A program made the position numbers and the translations under genes. Below, in pieces: positions 6,998-14,986 of a DNA stretch of 23,993 nucleotides; the first letter of the stretch is position 1, and each line of letters opens with the position of its first letter. The notes below the pieces were generated by a model that saw nothing but the letters and a program-made list of their open reading frames with translations, was not told where the DNA came from and did no database searches. The DNA is from Lachnospiraceae bacterium EP-SM-12S-S03 (GTDB lineage: Bacteria > Bacillota > Clostridia > Lachnospirales > Lachnospiraceae), in NCBI GenBank assembly GCA_020540725.1, contig JAJBSL010000031.1, positions 1-23,993 on the forward strand. The letters run 5' to 3'.

Positions 6998-8023
6998 TTA
7001 TTCTGTCAGTATCGGTTTCACATGATCCAATTCCCAATACCATGAATTGTTGATTTTCTTTGCCCGGATATTAAGTTCTTTTTTTGCATTTTCCAATGTC
7101 CGTTTGGAAATTCCCAGTTCTTTTGCTTCCTCAAAAATATCGTTGCTAAGTACCGTATTTTGTGTTTCCGCCATTTCCCGAAGCATCTGTTTTGCCTGTT
7201 CCAGCTTATTTACTTTTGGTGCAATTCCACCCAAAACCTCTTCGACTGTAATCTCATAATCCCCCATCCAATCGAACCCATCCTCTGACAGCTGAAATGC
7301 TTTTGCATGACCAAATGCTGCAAGGTTATTTTTTATCTGAATCACTGCTCTGAGATTTGTTTCTCCCTCTACTCTACCGACTAAAAGAACACTTCTAGCT
7401 ACCGCAAAGAAATCAATAGAACCCATTCCACGGTATGCTACTTTATTACCGGAAGCCTTATTCATATGTCCAATCAGGATAATTGCACATTTTGTTTTTT
7501 CCGCTAATGCTCCTAATTTCTTTGTCATATCTCTTGCTTCATTCGCCCGGTTCATATCCATTCCACCACCCAGATATGCCTGTATCGGATCTAATATCAA
7601 TACTCTCGCACCAGTCTTGACAATTGCTTCTTCCAACCTTTCATCAATCATGGACAGCGATTTATCACTCTCATCAATCACCATAATTCTCTCACAATCT
7701 GCTCCCGCAGACTCTAATCTAGGCTTTACTGTATCTGCCAATCCATCTTCTGCGGTCTGATAGATAATGTTAATTGGTACCGGAACAGACATATTTTCAT
7801 CCATTCCTTCACCTTTTGACAGCTTTGCTGCCAGATTCAACACCAGCGTTGTCTTTCCGTCTCCCGGATCTCCTTGTATAATTGTCAGCTTCCCATACGG
7901 AATAAACGGATACCACAACCATTCAATTTCCTGCGACTGTACCTCTGACAATTTTATCATTTTTAATTCTACTTTTTGTTCTAATTTTTGCTCCATCTTC
8001 TGTTCCAAATTCTTGTCCTCCAT
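6998..8023 (-). CDS. RepA-like RecA-fold ATPase
   Basis: A 341-residue AAA_25/RepA-type ATPase. Walker A is GDPGDGKTT (51-59), Walker B is VLILDPIQ, followed by a conserved IILIGHMNK stretch and the CxxRG-like YRGMGSIDFFAVARSVL; the C-terminus has a winged-helix look (ISKRTLENAKKEL). Hexameric helicases of this family help replication or relaxosome processing in plasmids and IMEs. Residues 7-22 are a 4-residue repeat (EQKM EQKL EQKV ELKM) absent from the element A homologue. The ATG at 8023 has no ribosome site; a TTG at codon 6 with GGAGG eight bases before it is an alternative. An antisense RNA and an inverted repeat lie in the leader. Confidence 0.88.
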   Translation of the reverse strand: MEDKNLEQKMEQKLEQKVELKMIKLSEVQSQEIEWLWYPFIPYGKLTIIQGDPGDGKTTLVLNLAAKLSKGEGMDENMSVPVPINIIYQTAEDGLADTVKPRLESAGADCERIMVIDESDKSLSMIDERLEEAIVKTGARVLILDPIQAYLGGGMDMNRANEARDMTKKLGALAEKTKCAIILIGHMNKASGNKVAYRGMGSIDFFAVARSVLLVGRVEGETNLRAVIQIKNNLAAFGHAKAFQLSEDGFDWMGDYEITVEEVLGGIAPKVNKLEQAKQMLREMAETQNTVLSNDIFEEAKELGISKRTLENAKKELNIRAKKINNSWYWELDHVKPILTE

Positions 8024-8036
8024 TCGTAAAATTTCA

Positions 8037-8065
8037 TTGTCACTATGGAAAACCTCTGCTATACT
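8037..8065 (+). promoter_or_regulatory. Promoter of a predicted antisense RNA (element B)
   Basis: TTGTCA (8037-8042), 17 bases, TATACT (8060-8065) with TGC before the -10. It fires on the plus strand, opposite to all nearby genes. Confidence 0.65.
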
Positions 8066-8102
8066 TGAATTGATAATATTTTAGATAACAGAGGATTTTC
8101 CA
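8046..8102. repeat. Inverted repeat spanning the repA-like leader (element B)
   Basis: TGGAAAACCTCTG (8046-8058) pairs with CAGAGGATTTTCCA (8089-8102), one base bulged. In the minus-strand mRNA this stem closes the leader just before the ATPase start. One arm is covered by the predicted antisense RNA, whose binding would change the fold. Confidence 0.55.
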
Positions 8103-8148
8103 GTTATCTTAAGCCCTAACAGTTGCCGCTGTCCGGGCTTTCTTTTTT
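8072..8148 (+). ncRNA. Predicted antisense (countertranscript-like) RNA, element B
   Basis: About 76 nt from the promoter at 8037-8065 to an intrinsic terminator. It can form a first hairpin, AGATAAC (8083-8089) with GTTATCT (8103-8109), and a second, AAGCCC (8111-8116) with GGGCTT (8135-8140) plus inner ACAG/CTGT, followed by TTCTTTTTT. Two stem-loops, the last a terminator, is the layout of plasmid countertranscripts. It overlaps the 3' end of the RHH gene and the leader of the ATPase gene in antisense. Element A has the same arrangement with different sequence, which is the main support. Confidence 0.6.
8111..8148 (+). terminator. Intrinsic terminator of the antisense RNA (element B)
   Basis: Stem AAGCCC..ACAG / CTGT..GGGCTT with loop TTGCCG and a T-rich tail (8140-8148) on the plus strand. 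It lies across the stop codon of the RHH gene, which is on the other strand. Confidence 0.7.
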
Positions 8149-8490
8149 GCCGGCATTTGACCAGTCTGAATCTTCTTTCATACCTCTCATCGTTTCTGCA
8201 ACAAGATCAATCACTTCCATCAAGTCAGCATTTATTTCCGATGCATCTTGAATCCGTTGTAATTCCGTCAGAATCTTCTTCATTTCATCCTTTAATGCTT
8301 TGTATACTTTTGGATTTCCCTGCACTACAATATCCCGTTTCTGAAGTCTGCGAATAATGTAGTCTTGTTTCGTCAGTCCCGATAACTTTACTGCTGTTTC
8401 AAGCACTTCATCTTCTTCCGGTGACACCCGAAATGCCACAGTTTTATTTCTCCATCGTCCCTGTCTGTCCATTACTTTCTCTGACATCAT
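8116..8490 (-). CDS. Ribbon-helix-helix relaxosome accessory protein (MobC/NikA-like)
   Basis: Starting at the ATG at 8490 (GAGGAGG five bases before; ATG at 8487 also possible) it has 124 residues. The N-terminal RWRNKTVAFRVSPEEDEVLE with SGLTKQDYIIRRL is a ribbon-helix-helix domain like those of MobC/NikA accessory factors; the rest is helical (ALKDEMKKILTELQRIQ). It overlaps the last 47 bases of int. By family it may bind oriT with the relaxase or repress backbone promoters. Confidence 0.8.
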   Translation of the reverse strand: MMSEKVMDRQGRWRNKTVAFRVSPEEDEVLETAVKLSGLTKQDYIIRRLQKRDIVVQGNPKVYKALKDEMKKILTELQRIQDASEINADLMEVIDLVAETMRGMKEDSDWSNAGKKESPDSGNC

Positions 8491-9574
8491 TTTCACCTCC
8501 TCTCGAATTCCGCTCCATATCCAATCTGTTTGCCATTTCTGTCTGCACCGATGGGAAAAGATGTGCATAACGGTATGTAATTTTTTCAGCTTCATGTCCA
8601 ACACGGTTTCCTATCGCTAATGCTGTAAAGCCCATATCTATCAGAAGAGAAACGTGCGAATGTCTGAGATCATGGATTCTGATTCTTTTCACACCCATAG
8701 CTTTACATCCTCTCTCCATTTCACTGAATAAATAATGTTTACTGACTGGAAAAAGTCGGTCGGAATCTTTCAAATCATAATACATTTTCAGACAATCCTG
8801 TATCTCTTCACACAGGAACTTCGGCATCTTAATTGTCCTGTTACCTTTCCGTGTTTTCGGAGATGTAATCACATCTTCCCCTTTCAGACGTTGATAGGAT
8901 TTATTAATCCGTACAGTCTCTGCTTCAAAATCAAAATCAGCTGGAGTCAGTGCTAAAAGTTCACCTTCCCTGATACCGCACCAGTACAGCATTTCAAATG
9001 CATAATAGGACAGGGGTTTATCCATCATAGCTTCTGCAAACTGAAGATATTCTTCTTTCGTCCAAAACAGCATTTCCTTACTTTCTTCCATCCCCATCGT
9101 TCCTGCCTTTTTTGCAGGATTGATATTCAGGTCATAATAACGATTTGCATGATTGAAAATAGAACTCAACTGTGCATGAATTGTCCTCAAATATGTGGGA
9201 GAAAGCGTCTTTCCTCCCAGTGTTTTCAAAGTTCTGATTTCATTCTGCCAATCAATGACATCCTTTGCTGTAATCTCGGAAAGCTTTCTGTTTCCAAAAT
9301 AGGGAAGAATCTTTGTCTGAATGATATGCTCTTTTGTCAACCATGTATTCAGTTTCAGCCGTGGTCGTACATCCTTTTCATATAATTTACAAAAACTCTC
9401 CAATGTCATATCAATATCAGTTTTTTTCTGAAGCTGGAACTGTCGCTCCCACTCCTGGGCTTCTTTTTTCGTTACAAAACCTCTCTGGCATTTTTGTTTA
9501 CGCTCACCCCGCCAATCCACATAACGAACCATTACATACCATGTTCCATTTTTCTCATTTTTGTATACTGGCAT
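8444..9574 (-). CDS. int: Tyrosine integrase of element B
   Basis: 376 residues from the ATG at 9574 (GGGGGT six bases before; the longer frame has no such site). An N-terminal arm-binding domain (VYKNEKNGTWYVMVRY, 3-18), a SAM-like core-binding domain (about 60-160) and the catalytic domain follow. Catalytic residues visible are R202 (CGIREGEL), K240 region (SPKTRKGNR), H301 and R304 (HDLRHSHVS), H327 (GHEAE) and Y336 (YRYAHLF). It aligns with the element A integrase without gaps to residue 340. The xis stop is four bases upstream. It recombines at the guaA 3' end. Confidence 0.95.
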   Translation of the reverse strand: MPVYKNEKNGTWYVMVRYVDWRGERKQKCQRGFVTKKEAQEWERQFQLQKKTDIDMTLESFCKLYEKDVRPRLKLNTWLTKEHIIQTKILPYFGNRKLSEITAKDVIDWQNEIRTLKTLGGKTLSPTYLRTIHAQLSSIFNHANRYYDLNINPAKKAGTMGMEESKEMLFWTKEEYLQFAEAMMDKPLSYYAFEMLYWCGIREGELLALTPADFDFEAETVRINKSYQRLKGEDVITSPKTRKGNRTIKMPKFLCEEIQDCLKMYYDLKDSDRLFPVSKHYLFSEMERGCKAMGVKRIRIHDLRHSHVSLLIDMGFTALAIGNRVGHEAEKITYRYAHLFPSVQTEMANRLDMERNSRGGENDVRESNGQTGTMEK

Positions 9575-9578
9575 CCAT

Positions 9579-9770
9579 TTACCCCCTTTCGTATGATTTT
9601 GTTCCGTAAAAATGTTCGTAGAAATATTTTCGATCAATTCTGCCTGCAATCGTCACACATCCTGTTTTCTTTAATTCTGCATTCATCTGTCGAATCAACT
9701 TATACGCATATGGAATAGATACATCCAATTCCTCCGCTACTTCTTCTACTCTCATAAACATCTTCTGCAT
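9579..9770 (-). CDS. xis: Excisionase-like DNA-binding protein
   Basis: A 63-residue protein with a MerR-type winged helix: VEEVAEELDVSIPYAYKLIR, then NAELKKTG and a wing ending RIDRKYFYEHFYG. GGAGGG is five bases before the ATG at 9770. It lies immediately before int in the same transcript, as expected of a recombination directionality factor. The element A homologue (21409-21597) is the same length within one residue. Confidence 0.85.
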   Translation of the reverse strand: MQKMFMRVEEVAEELDVSIPYAYKLIRQMNAELKKTGCVTIAGRIDRKYFYEHFYGTKSYERG

Positions 9771-9843
9771 AAATACCCTCCTTTATATGAAATATATTTG
9801 TTTTGTTTTTTATTCATACTATACATATTTGTATTGTATTGTT

Positions 9844-9872
9844 ATAATAGCACCATTTATTAAACATTGCAA
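9844..9872 (-). promoter_or_regulatory. Promoter of the xis-int operon (element B)
   Basis: Minus strand TTGCAA (9872-9867), 17 bases, TATTAT (9849-9844) with TGC before the -10. The heptamer CATACTA at 9815-9821, just downstream, recurs in the spacer of the divergent regulator promoter (9955-9961), so it may be the regulator's operator. Confidence 0.55.
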
Positions 9873-9944
9873 TAGGTTTTCATATTAAATACTAACTTTT
9901 TTTATTTTATTTTCATCTATTTCTATATTATTTTGTTAAATTTA

Positions 9945-9973
9945 TTGATTTACCCATACTAATATGTTATGAT
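9945..9973 (+). promoter_or_regulatory. Promoter of the XRE regulator (element B)
   Basis: TTGATT, 17 bases, TATGAT with TGT before the -10; the start codon is 48 bases on. CATACTA lies in the spacer. The two divergent promoters lie within a 250-base AT-rich gap (9771-10020) with no other gene. Confidence 0.65.
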
Positions 9974-10020
9974 TTCTTATATAAATACGAAGAACACACA
10001 TTTGAAAGGATGATAAAATT

Positions 10021-10524
10021 ATGGCTATTGGCGAACGCATTCATTTTTTTCGCACCCTTCGTGGTATGACACAGAAATATCTGGGCAAATGTATCGGTTT
10101 CAGCGAAAACCAGGCAGATGTCCGCATTGCACAATATGAAACAGGCAAACGCAATCCCAAAGAAGCTTACCTAAATGCTCTTGCAGAAACACTTGACGTT
10201 GCACCGGAGGCACTGAATGTCCCTGACATTGACACCTATGTAGGCTTAATGCACACCTTCTTTACATTAGAAGATGTCTACGGCTTGAAGATTGGAGAGA
10301 TTGACGGAGAACTCTGTCTTCGCCTTGATCGCAGCTCCAAATCATACCTGAGTATGTTTGAACTATTCTATTCCTGGAATCGTGTTGCAGAGAAACTTCG
10401 CCGGGAAGAGATTTCTCAGGATGAATATGATGAGTGGCGTTATCACTATCCTAAATTGGAAACCGAACGCTTTCGCAATGAGGTCCTTGCCTACCAAGAA
10501 AAGAAAACTGCCGAGAACAAATAA
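10021..10524 (+). CDS. XRE-family regulator of element B
   Basis: A 167-residue protein. Residues about 5-60 form an HTH_3 domain (IHFFRTLRGMTQKYLG, IAQYETGKRNPKEAYLNALA), followed by a conserved tail (DIDTYVGLMHTFFTLEDVYGLK, EEISQDEYDEWRYHYPK). The homologue in element A keeps both parts. Divergent to xis-int and the likely switch for excision. Ribosome site AAAGGATG precedes the ATG. Confidence 0.88.
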   Translation: MAIGERIHFFRTLRGMTQKYLGKCIGFSENQADVRIAQYETGKRNPKEAYLNALAETLDVAPEALNVPDIDTYVGLMHTFFTLEDVYGLKIGEIDGELCLRLDRSSKSYLSMFELFYSWNRVAEKLRREEISQDEYDEWRYHYPKLETERFRNEVLAYQEKKTAENK

Positions 10525-10540
10525 ATATCCGAATATGACA

Positions 10541-10581
10541 AAAAGGTCTAACCGAATTTTTTAAGTTCAGTTAGACCTTTT
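10541..10581 (+). terminator. Terminator of the XRE regulator gene
   Basis: AAAAGGTCTAAC (10541-10552) and GTTAGACCTTTT (10570-10581) form a perfect 12-bp stem; it has A and T tracts on both sides and could work in both directions. Confidence 0.75.
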
Positions 10582-10648
10582 CTATTTGGAATTCTCCACA
10601 TCACCTGCAAACCACTGGTTCACAGGATAATAAATGCAGAAAATCTAC

Positions 10649-10667
10649 TGTTATCAAATTGTTATCA
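10649..10667. repeat. Right arm-type repeats of element B
   Basis: TGTTATCA twice (10649-10656, 10660-10667), 11 bp apart, 58 bp from the core at 10726. Same unit, spacing and orientation as 476-494 at the left end. The stretch 10525-11165 holds the terminator, this site, the middle core and the left end of element A, and no convincing gene. Confidence 0.65.
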
Positions 10668-10725
10668 AAATACATCTTGAAAGTCCTGTACCCCGCATAA
10701 ACACTGGGTTTGTCAAGTGTCTTTC

Positions 10726-10738
10726 ATTATTCAAACTC
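10726..10738. other. Middle attachment core between elements B and A
   Basis: Third copy of ATTATTCAAACTC, followed by GCAAAA as at the left core. It is at once the right end of B and the left end of A. Confidence 0.88.
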
Positions 10739-10783
10739 GCAAAATTCTATCTGCTTTGTAATGTTTCTTTGGGGTTTCAGTTT

Positions 10784-10859
10784 CAAAACAATTCACTTTC
10801 GAACTGTTTTGCATGTATTCGCTATGCTTTTATCCGATTGTATTGTCATTTTATTGTCA
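10784..10859. repeat. Left terminal region of element A
   Basis: An imperfect hairpin CAAAACAATTC/GAACTGTTTTG (10784-10811, one mismatch) is followed by TATTGTCATTTTATTGTCA (10841-10859), which differs by one base from the arm repeat at the right end. The GAACTGTTT in the hairpin resembles the GAACTGTTTG near the regulator promoter (21715). Beyond, at 11007-11025, ACAATTA/TAATTGT forms a small palindrome. Confidence 0.6.
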
Positions 10860-11162
10860 CAACTTATACCGCACCTCTCAAAATTCATCTCCTGACAATC
10901 GCTTTTTTATTCATTATTTTTCCATTATATTTTAATTTCCATGCATCAAAAGCCCCAATAATTTGCATTCCGAGGTATAAATTCAATTAGTTCGAATCAC
11001 AAAGCAACAATTACTCGATAATTGTAACAACTCTATCTGAACCTACTGTACATCTTCACGGTATCAGACTAGTATATTGCGGTGTGTAAGTAGTTATTCT
11101 TCGTGCAATTCGTACGGAAAATATATATTATCCGCTATACCTATATGATTTTTGGGATTTTA

Positions 11163-11179
11163 TTATCATAGTGTTATCA
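11163..11179. repeat. Element-B-type repeat pair inside element A
   Basis: TTATCA at 11163-11168 and 11174-11179, 11 bp apart, like the TGTTATCA pairs at the ends of element B. It overlaps the stop of the methyltransferase gene. May be chance or a trace of an older left end. Confidence 0.3.
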
Positions 11180-12293
11180 TATTCTTTCTCTGTTCTTCCA
11201 AATAGTCTTCATATAATTCCATATAATTTATAATGATCTTTCCACTTGCCTGTGCCAGTTTAGGTGGAACAGCATTTCCTATTTGTAAACTCATTTCACC
11301 CATATTTCCTTGAAATTCAAATTTGTCATCAAAAGATTGTAATCTTGCTGCTTCACGTATAGATAATCCTCTGTTTTGTGTCGGATGACAATAACGCCCT
11401 TTTGAAATAATTGTACAACCAGAAGTAATTGTAGGTGCAGGCTTATCTGGATCTATAATTCCATATGTATCTGTATAAGATACATTTTCCTTTTTATGGC
11501 ATTTAAGTTGTAATTTTTCTGAAATCATTTCACGATTTCCTCCATGAAGTCGAATTTCTTGCAACCGTTCAATATTTGTTTCTGATAAACTACGTGCTCT
11601 ATGATTTTTTATTATGCCATCATTATAACAATCTCCAGCTTCTAAAATCGGCAAATCGGAGATTGCTTTTCTAACAGTTACCCATTTTTTATACCCTTTC
11701 TTTTTTTCTTTAGAATGCGTCGGCTTCGGTAATATTTTTTGTTTTTCTTTATCTAATCCCAGATTATCATATACATCATTACGTATTCCATGTAATACCA
11801 ATCGTTTTCGTATTTGTGGTACACCAAAATCCGCTGCGTTTAACGTATCGTACTCAACATGATAATTTTCTTCTAATTCTTTTACTACTTTTTTAAATAT
11901 TTCTTTACCAACTCCACTAGACATTCCTGGAACATTCTCCATCAAAATAAATGAAGGTTCTAATTCATTGATTATTCTAACATACTCGTACACTAATTCA
12001 TTCTTTTCATCACTTGCATCTCGTTTTCCCAAACTCGAAAAACCTTGACATGGCGGACATCCAGCAAGTAAAAAATTGTCGTGCCTGTTTATTCCAGTCA
12101 GTTCAGTAATTTTTTCTCCAGTAACTTTTTTAATATCTTCTTTCAATACTTTAGTACGTTTCAAATTACATTTATATGTTTTCAAAGCTTTTTCATCAAT
12201 ATCTACACCTAAGCATACTCTGAATCCACTTTTCTTTAATCCTACCGATAGTCCTCCTGCCCCACAAAACAGATCAATCGCTTTGAATTTCAT
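11166..12293 (-). CDS. DNA (cytosine-5) methyltransferase, second copy
   Basis: 375 residues from the ATG at 12293 (GAGGTGG eight bases before; the frame also opens with a GTG at 12305). Motif I is LFCGAGGLS (8-16), motif IV GCPPCQGFS with catalytic C82, motif VI MENVPGM (118-124), motif VIII QIRKRLVLHG, motif X QIGNAVPPKLA. The target-recognition region lies between VIII and X. It is the last gene of a four-gene operon, 20 bases after the ATPase gene. It is not a close copy of the other methyltransferase here, so it may protect a different site or serve the ATPase-TOPRIM protein. Confidence 0.93.
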   Translation of the reverse strand: MKFKAIDLFCGAGGLSVGLKKSGFRVCLGVDIDEKALKTYKCNLKRTKVLKEDIKKVTGEKITELTGINRHDNFLLAGCPPCQGFSSLGKRDASDEKNELVYEYVRIINELEPSFILMENVPGMSSGVGKEIFKKVVKELEENYHVEYDTLNAADFGVPQIRKRLVLHGIRNDVYDNLGLDKEKQKILPKPTHSKEKKKGYKKWVTVRKAISDLPILEAGDCYNDGIIKNHRARSLSETNIERLQEIRLHGGNREMISEKLQLKCHKKENVSYTDTYGIIDPDKPAPTITSGCTIISKGRYCHPTQNRGLSIREAARLQSFDDKFEFQGNMGEMSLQIGNAVPPKLAQASGKIIINYMELYEDYLEEQRKNMITL

Positions 12294-12313
12294 AAATGTT
12301 ACCACCTCTATGC

Positions 12314-14077
12314 TTATTTCTTATATATTTCATTTACAATTTCTTCCACTCTTTTCTTATTTAAGCTATCTTCCATACTCCATTTATATGCCAACTTTTG
12401 TATAAGATCATTTATGTGCTCTTCATTTCCATAATCTGCTTCCGAAATGGTTGCAAATATTTTTTTCGCATTATCATTTGTGATATCTACATTTTCGTTT
12501 ACTATACTTGGATATTGCCGTTTTACATACTGAGACTCCAGTAAAATTTTTTCTGGTATAGATTTATTTGGCAAATAAAACACACTATCCGTATAATATT
12601 TAAGGTACTCTTTATATGCATCTATCTCCTGATCTTCTCTTTTTCCACCATTTCCACCATCAACATATGCCTGAACATCTACCCCATATGCTTTTTTTAC
12701 ACATTCTTTCATATAGGAAACATCTTTTTCTTGTTTTACAGTCAATTCATCTGCATTATATACATAATCCGTCTGCATATCACCATCTAATACCAAAAAT
12801 ACTCTTTCTTTAAAAAAATCATGTGTAACAAATGTCGGCAAATATTTTGTAAGTAATGTTTTTTCACCACCCGGATTAAACTCCACATCGAAATATTGAG
12901 TTTTATCCATTCTTTTCAATACTTGATCTACAATATTTTTTGCTGCAAAATCCTCGCAAAATATTATTTTTTTATCAGATACGCAATCTTCCAAATCATA
13001 AAACGCCTCTCTATAATCAACATTTTCTTTTACTTCAAATCTTCCTTGTGAATTTGTAACATACAGTTTAATCGCTTCTGAAGGCATATCTCTAATCAGT
13101 ATAGGAGAATGCGAAGATATAACTACCTGCAATTTTTTTCTCTTTGTCACTTCCAACAAATATTCCTTGAGTTTTTCCTGTGCTCCCGGGTGAATCGAGA
13201 CTTCTGGTTCGTCCAAAAGAATCAAACTATATTCTTGTGCTTCCTCAATCTTTTTTACTAACTGAATCACAGCAACTTCTCCACTTCCCGCATTAGCTTC
13301 TGAATATCTTGATGATAACTTTGTTTTTACATAAATTGATGTGCCTGGATTTTGGAACAATGAATGTTCAGCAACTTTAATGCTCACATACTCTTTACCC
13401 AGAATAGAACTAATCTTCTTTTTCATTTCATCATCAAGTTCTTTAACAACACCTACTTTTTCGTCTGGTGCACCCGGAAAACGCATTGCTTCTCCATTAA
13501 ATAGTCTGTTCAAATACTTTGAACGTTTTCTTAACAAATCCTTTTTGCCTGAAATATCCCCTTTTGCAAAATGAAATATTTTATCAAATGCACTTACTTC
13601 TGCTCTGAAGTCTAAATATACAACATCCTTCTTTACAGGATCATTCCTTGTTTGTGCAGTCATACCATCCTTTTTTATTGGTTTTGATGTTTCCCAATAA
13701 TCTGGATCTTCTTCTTTTGTCTTAGATCCTCTCCTCATTCGAGTTTTCATTACTTCTTTTATTTCTGATTGTTTTTCTTCCTGATAACCGTAAAAAAATC
13801 TATTTTTCCCCTCTCCGCCAGTTTCTTCTATAGGATCTACTTCTGTAGAAAACCAAAAATCCGCACATGACTTCCAATATGGTGCACCATATAGAGCATG
13901 CAAAGTTGAACTTTTTCCTGACCCATTTTTCCCTACCAGTATTGTTATTGGAAATTCCAGATTAATTCTCGTTCCCGGCACTAAATTTTTATAATAAGGA
14001 AACACTATGTACTCAATATATTTCTTAAATGCACCATTTGCTTTCATCTTTTTTATAATATCAATTTCTTTGTCCAT
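12314..14077 (-). CDS. OLD-like ATPase with TOPRIM nuclease domain
   Basis: A 587-residue protein. Residues about 40-330 are an ABC-type ATPase: Walker A GKNGSGKSS (49-57), signature-like NAGSGEVAV (262-270), Walker B LILLDEPE (285-292) and the switch histidine in VVISSHSP (318-325). Residues about 365-480 look like TOPRIM: IIFCEDF with E375, and VLDGD with D431 and D433. ATPase plus TOPRIM is the layout of OLD-family nucleases such as GajA. It sits between the restriction endonuclease and the second methyltransferase, 30 and 20 bases from them. No GajB-type helicase is next to it. Ribosome site AAGGGA precedes the start. The nuclease role is inferred. Confidence 0.8.
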   Translation of the reverse strand: MDKEIDIIKKMKANGAFKKYIEYIVFPYYKNLVPGTRINLEFPITILVGKNGSGKSSTLHALYGAPYWKSCADFWFSTEVDPIEETGGEGKNRFFYGYQEEKQSEIKEVMKTRMRRGSKTKEEDPDYWETSKPIKKDGMTAQTRNDPVKKDVVYLDFRAEVSAFDKIFHFAKGDISGKKDLLRKRSKYLNRLFNGEAMRFPGAPDEKVGVVKELDDEMKKKISSILGKEYVSIKVAEHSLFQNPGTSIYVKTKLSSRYSEANAGSGEVAVIQLVKKIEEAQEYSLILLDEPEVSIHPGAQEKLKEYLLEVTKRKKLQVVISSHSPILIRDMPSEAIKLYVTNSQGRFEVKENVDYREAFYDLEDCVSDKKIIFCEDFAAKNIVDQVLKRMDKTQYFDVEFNPGGEKTLLTKYLPTFVTHDFFKERVFLVLDGDMQTDYVYNADELTVKQEKDVSYMKECVKKAYGVDVQAYVDGGNGGKREDQEIDAYKEYLKYYTDSVFYLPNKSIPEKILLESQYVKRQYPSIVNENVDITNDNAKKIFATISEADYGNEEHINDLIQKLAYKWSMEDSLNKKRVEEIVNEIYKK

Positions 14078-14107
14078 ATTTTTTCCCTTTGTATATTACG
14101 TCTTTTT

Positions 14108-14986
14108 CTATTTTAATCGTTTCACATATTCATAAATCCGTTTTAACAGTCCGTCTTTATCTTCCCCTAATTCGCTACAAATTTTATCACCGAATCCCAT
14201 ATACGTATTAAATCCAAGCATATATACAGCCATTGCCATAGACAACTCACAATTTTCATTACCGTATAGAAATGCCATTTTCCTCAATTCAGCAATAACC
14301 GTATCGTGTGGTACCTCAACACCACCTTCTTCATTTACGACAGAGTTGATTACCTCTGGCAATACCATACACATCTTATAAAATGCATTTTCTTGACCGG
14401 TAAGCATTGCATAAAACTGATCCATACTCACACGGCGAATCAATCTATGCTGCACGTTTTTCCCATCAACTTTTGTTGACCATTTTATATTCTGCGATTT
14501 CTTTGCAATTGCCTCAACTAATAGACACGCACAATCGTCATCTTCCAGAATCTGCCCCTGCATTTTTATATACGTTTTTGCAGAAGATGCTGAATTCATA
14601 GTATTATGTTTATTTTTCATTTCTACATATATGGTATGTACAACATCCCCATCTGGCATTTCTATCCCATCTGGATTATTATAAATAACATCCCACCCTG
14701 CCTGTGGAACTTCACAGCCCTTGAAATAAGAAAAGATATTCTGATGAAAATATCCTATATCATTATTATTAGACTTATCTCTCTGCCGGAAAATTTCATT
14801 ATTTACAATTTCTTCCCAAGTTGTACGATATACCGATTTATCAAAAATCAGCTTGATTGGATCAATCAAATTGCTATTAAAACGCTTCAAATCATATGAT
14901 TCCAATTTCTCTCCATATTTCATAATTGTTGCACGTACATGCTTCTTAAAATCTTCTTCTGATATAAAATCTAAATCCCACGCCAT
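14108..14986 (-). CDS. Type II restriction endonuclease, Eco47II/Sau96I family
   Basis: A 292-residue protein matching the Eco47II family pattern: FISEEDFKKHVRATI, DLKRFNSNLIDPIKLIFD, then EIFRQRDKSNNNDIGYFHQN. The likely PD-(D/E)xK centre is GWDV (D99) with YVEMKNK (E122, K124). Family members cut GGNCC or GGWCC; the exact site here is not shown by sequence. The ATG follows the methyltransferase stop directly (TAAATG) and GGGGG lies before it, so the two are coupled, with the protecting enzyme made first. Confidence 0.88.
   Translation of the reverse strand: MAWDLDFISEEDFKKHVRATIMKYGEKLESYDLKRFNSNLIDPIKLIFDKSVYRTTWEEIVNNEIFRQRDKSNNNDIGYFHQNIFSYFKGCEVPQAGWDVIYNNPDGIEMPDGDVVHTIYVEMKNKHNTMNSASSAKTYIKMQGQILEDDDCACLLVEAIAKKSQNIKWSTKVDGKNVQHRLIRRVSMDQFYAMLTGQENAFYKMCMVLPEVINSVVNEEGGVEVPHDTVIAELRKMAFLYGNENCELSMAMAVYMLGFNTYMGFGDKICSELGEDKDGLLKRIYEYVKRLK

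Larger units (their letters stand above)
361..10738. mobile_element. Element B: integrative mobilizable element at guaA
   Basis: Bounded by core repeats at 361 and 10726. From right to left it holds a regulator, xis, int, RHH protein, RepA-like ATPase, small protein, oriT-like block and MOBV relaxase. Cargo follows: EcsC-like protein, toxin-antitoxin pair, membrane protein, exonuclease and DUF6414-like protein. It has its own relaxase but no visible mating-pair genes, so mobilization by a helper element is inferred. Its ends carry arm-type repeats of one sequence (TGTTATCA twice, 11 bp apart), distinct from those of element A. Confidence 0.88.

Noticed and set aside
6768..7043. Minus-strand frame of 91 codons between the ATPase and small gene
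   Set aside because: It overlaps the ends of both genes in another frame, lacks a start site and is not matched in element A.
10634..10990. Plus-strand frame of 118 codons across the middle core
   Set aside because: It spans the junction of two elements and arm repeats, has no ribosome site and has a composition unlike the real genes.
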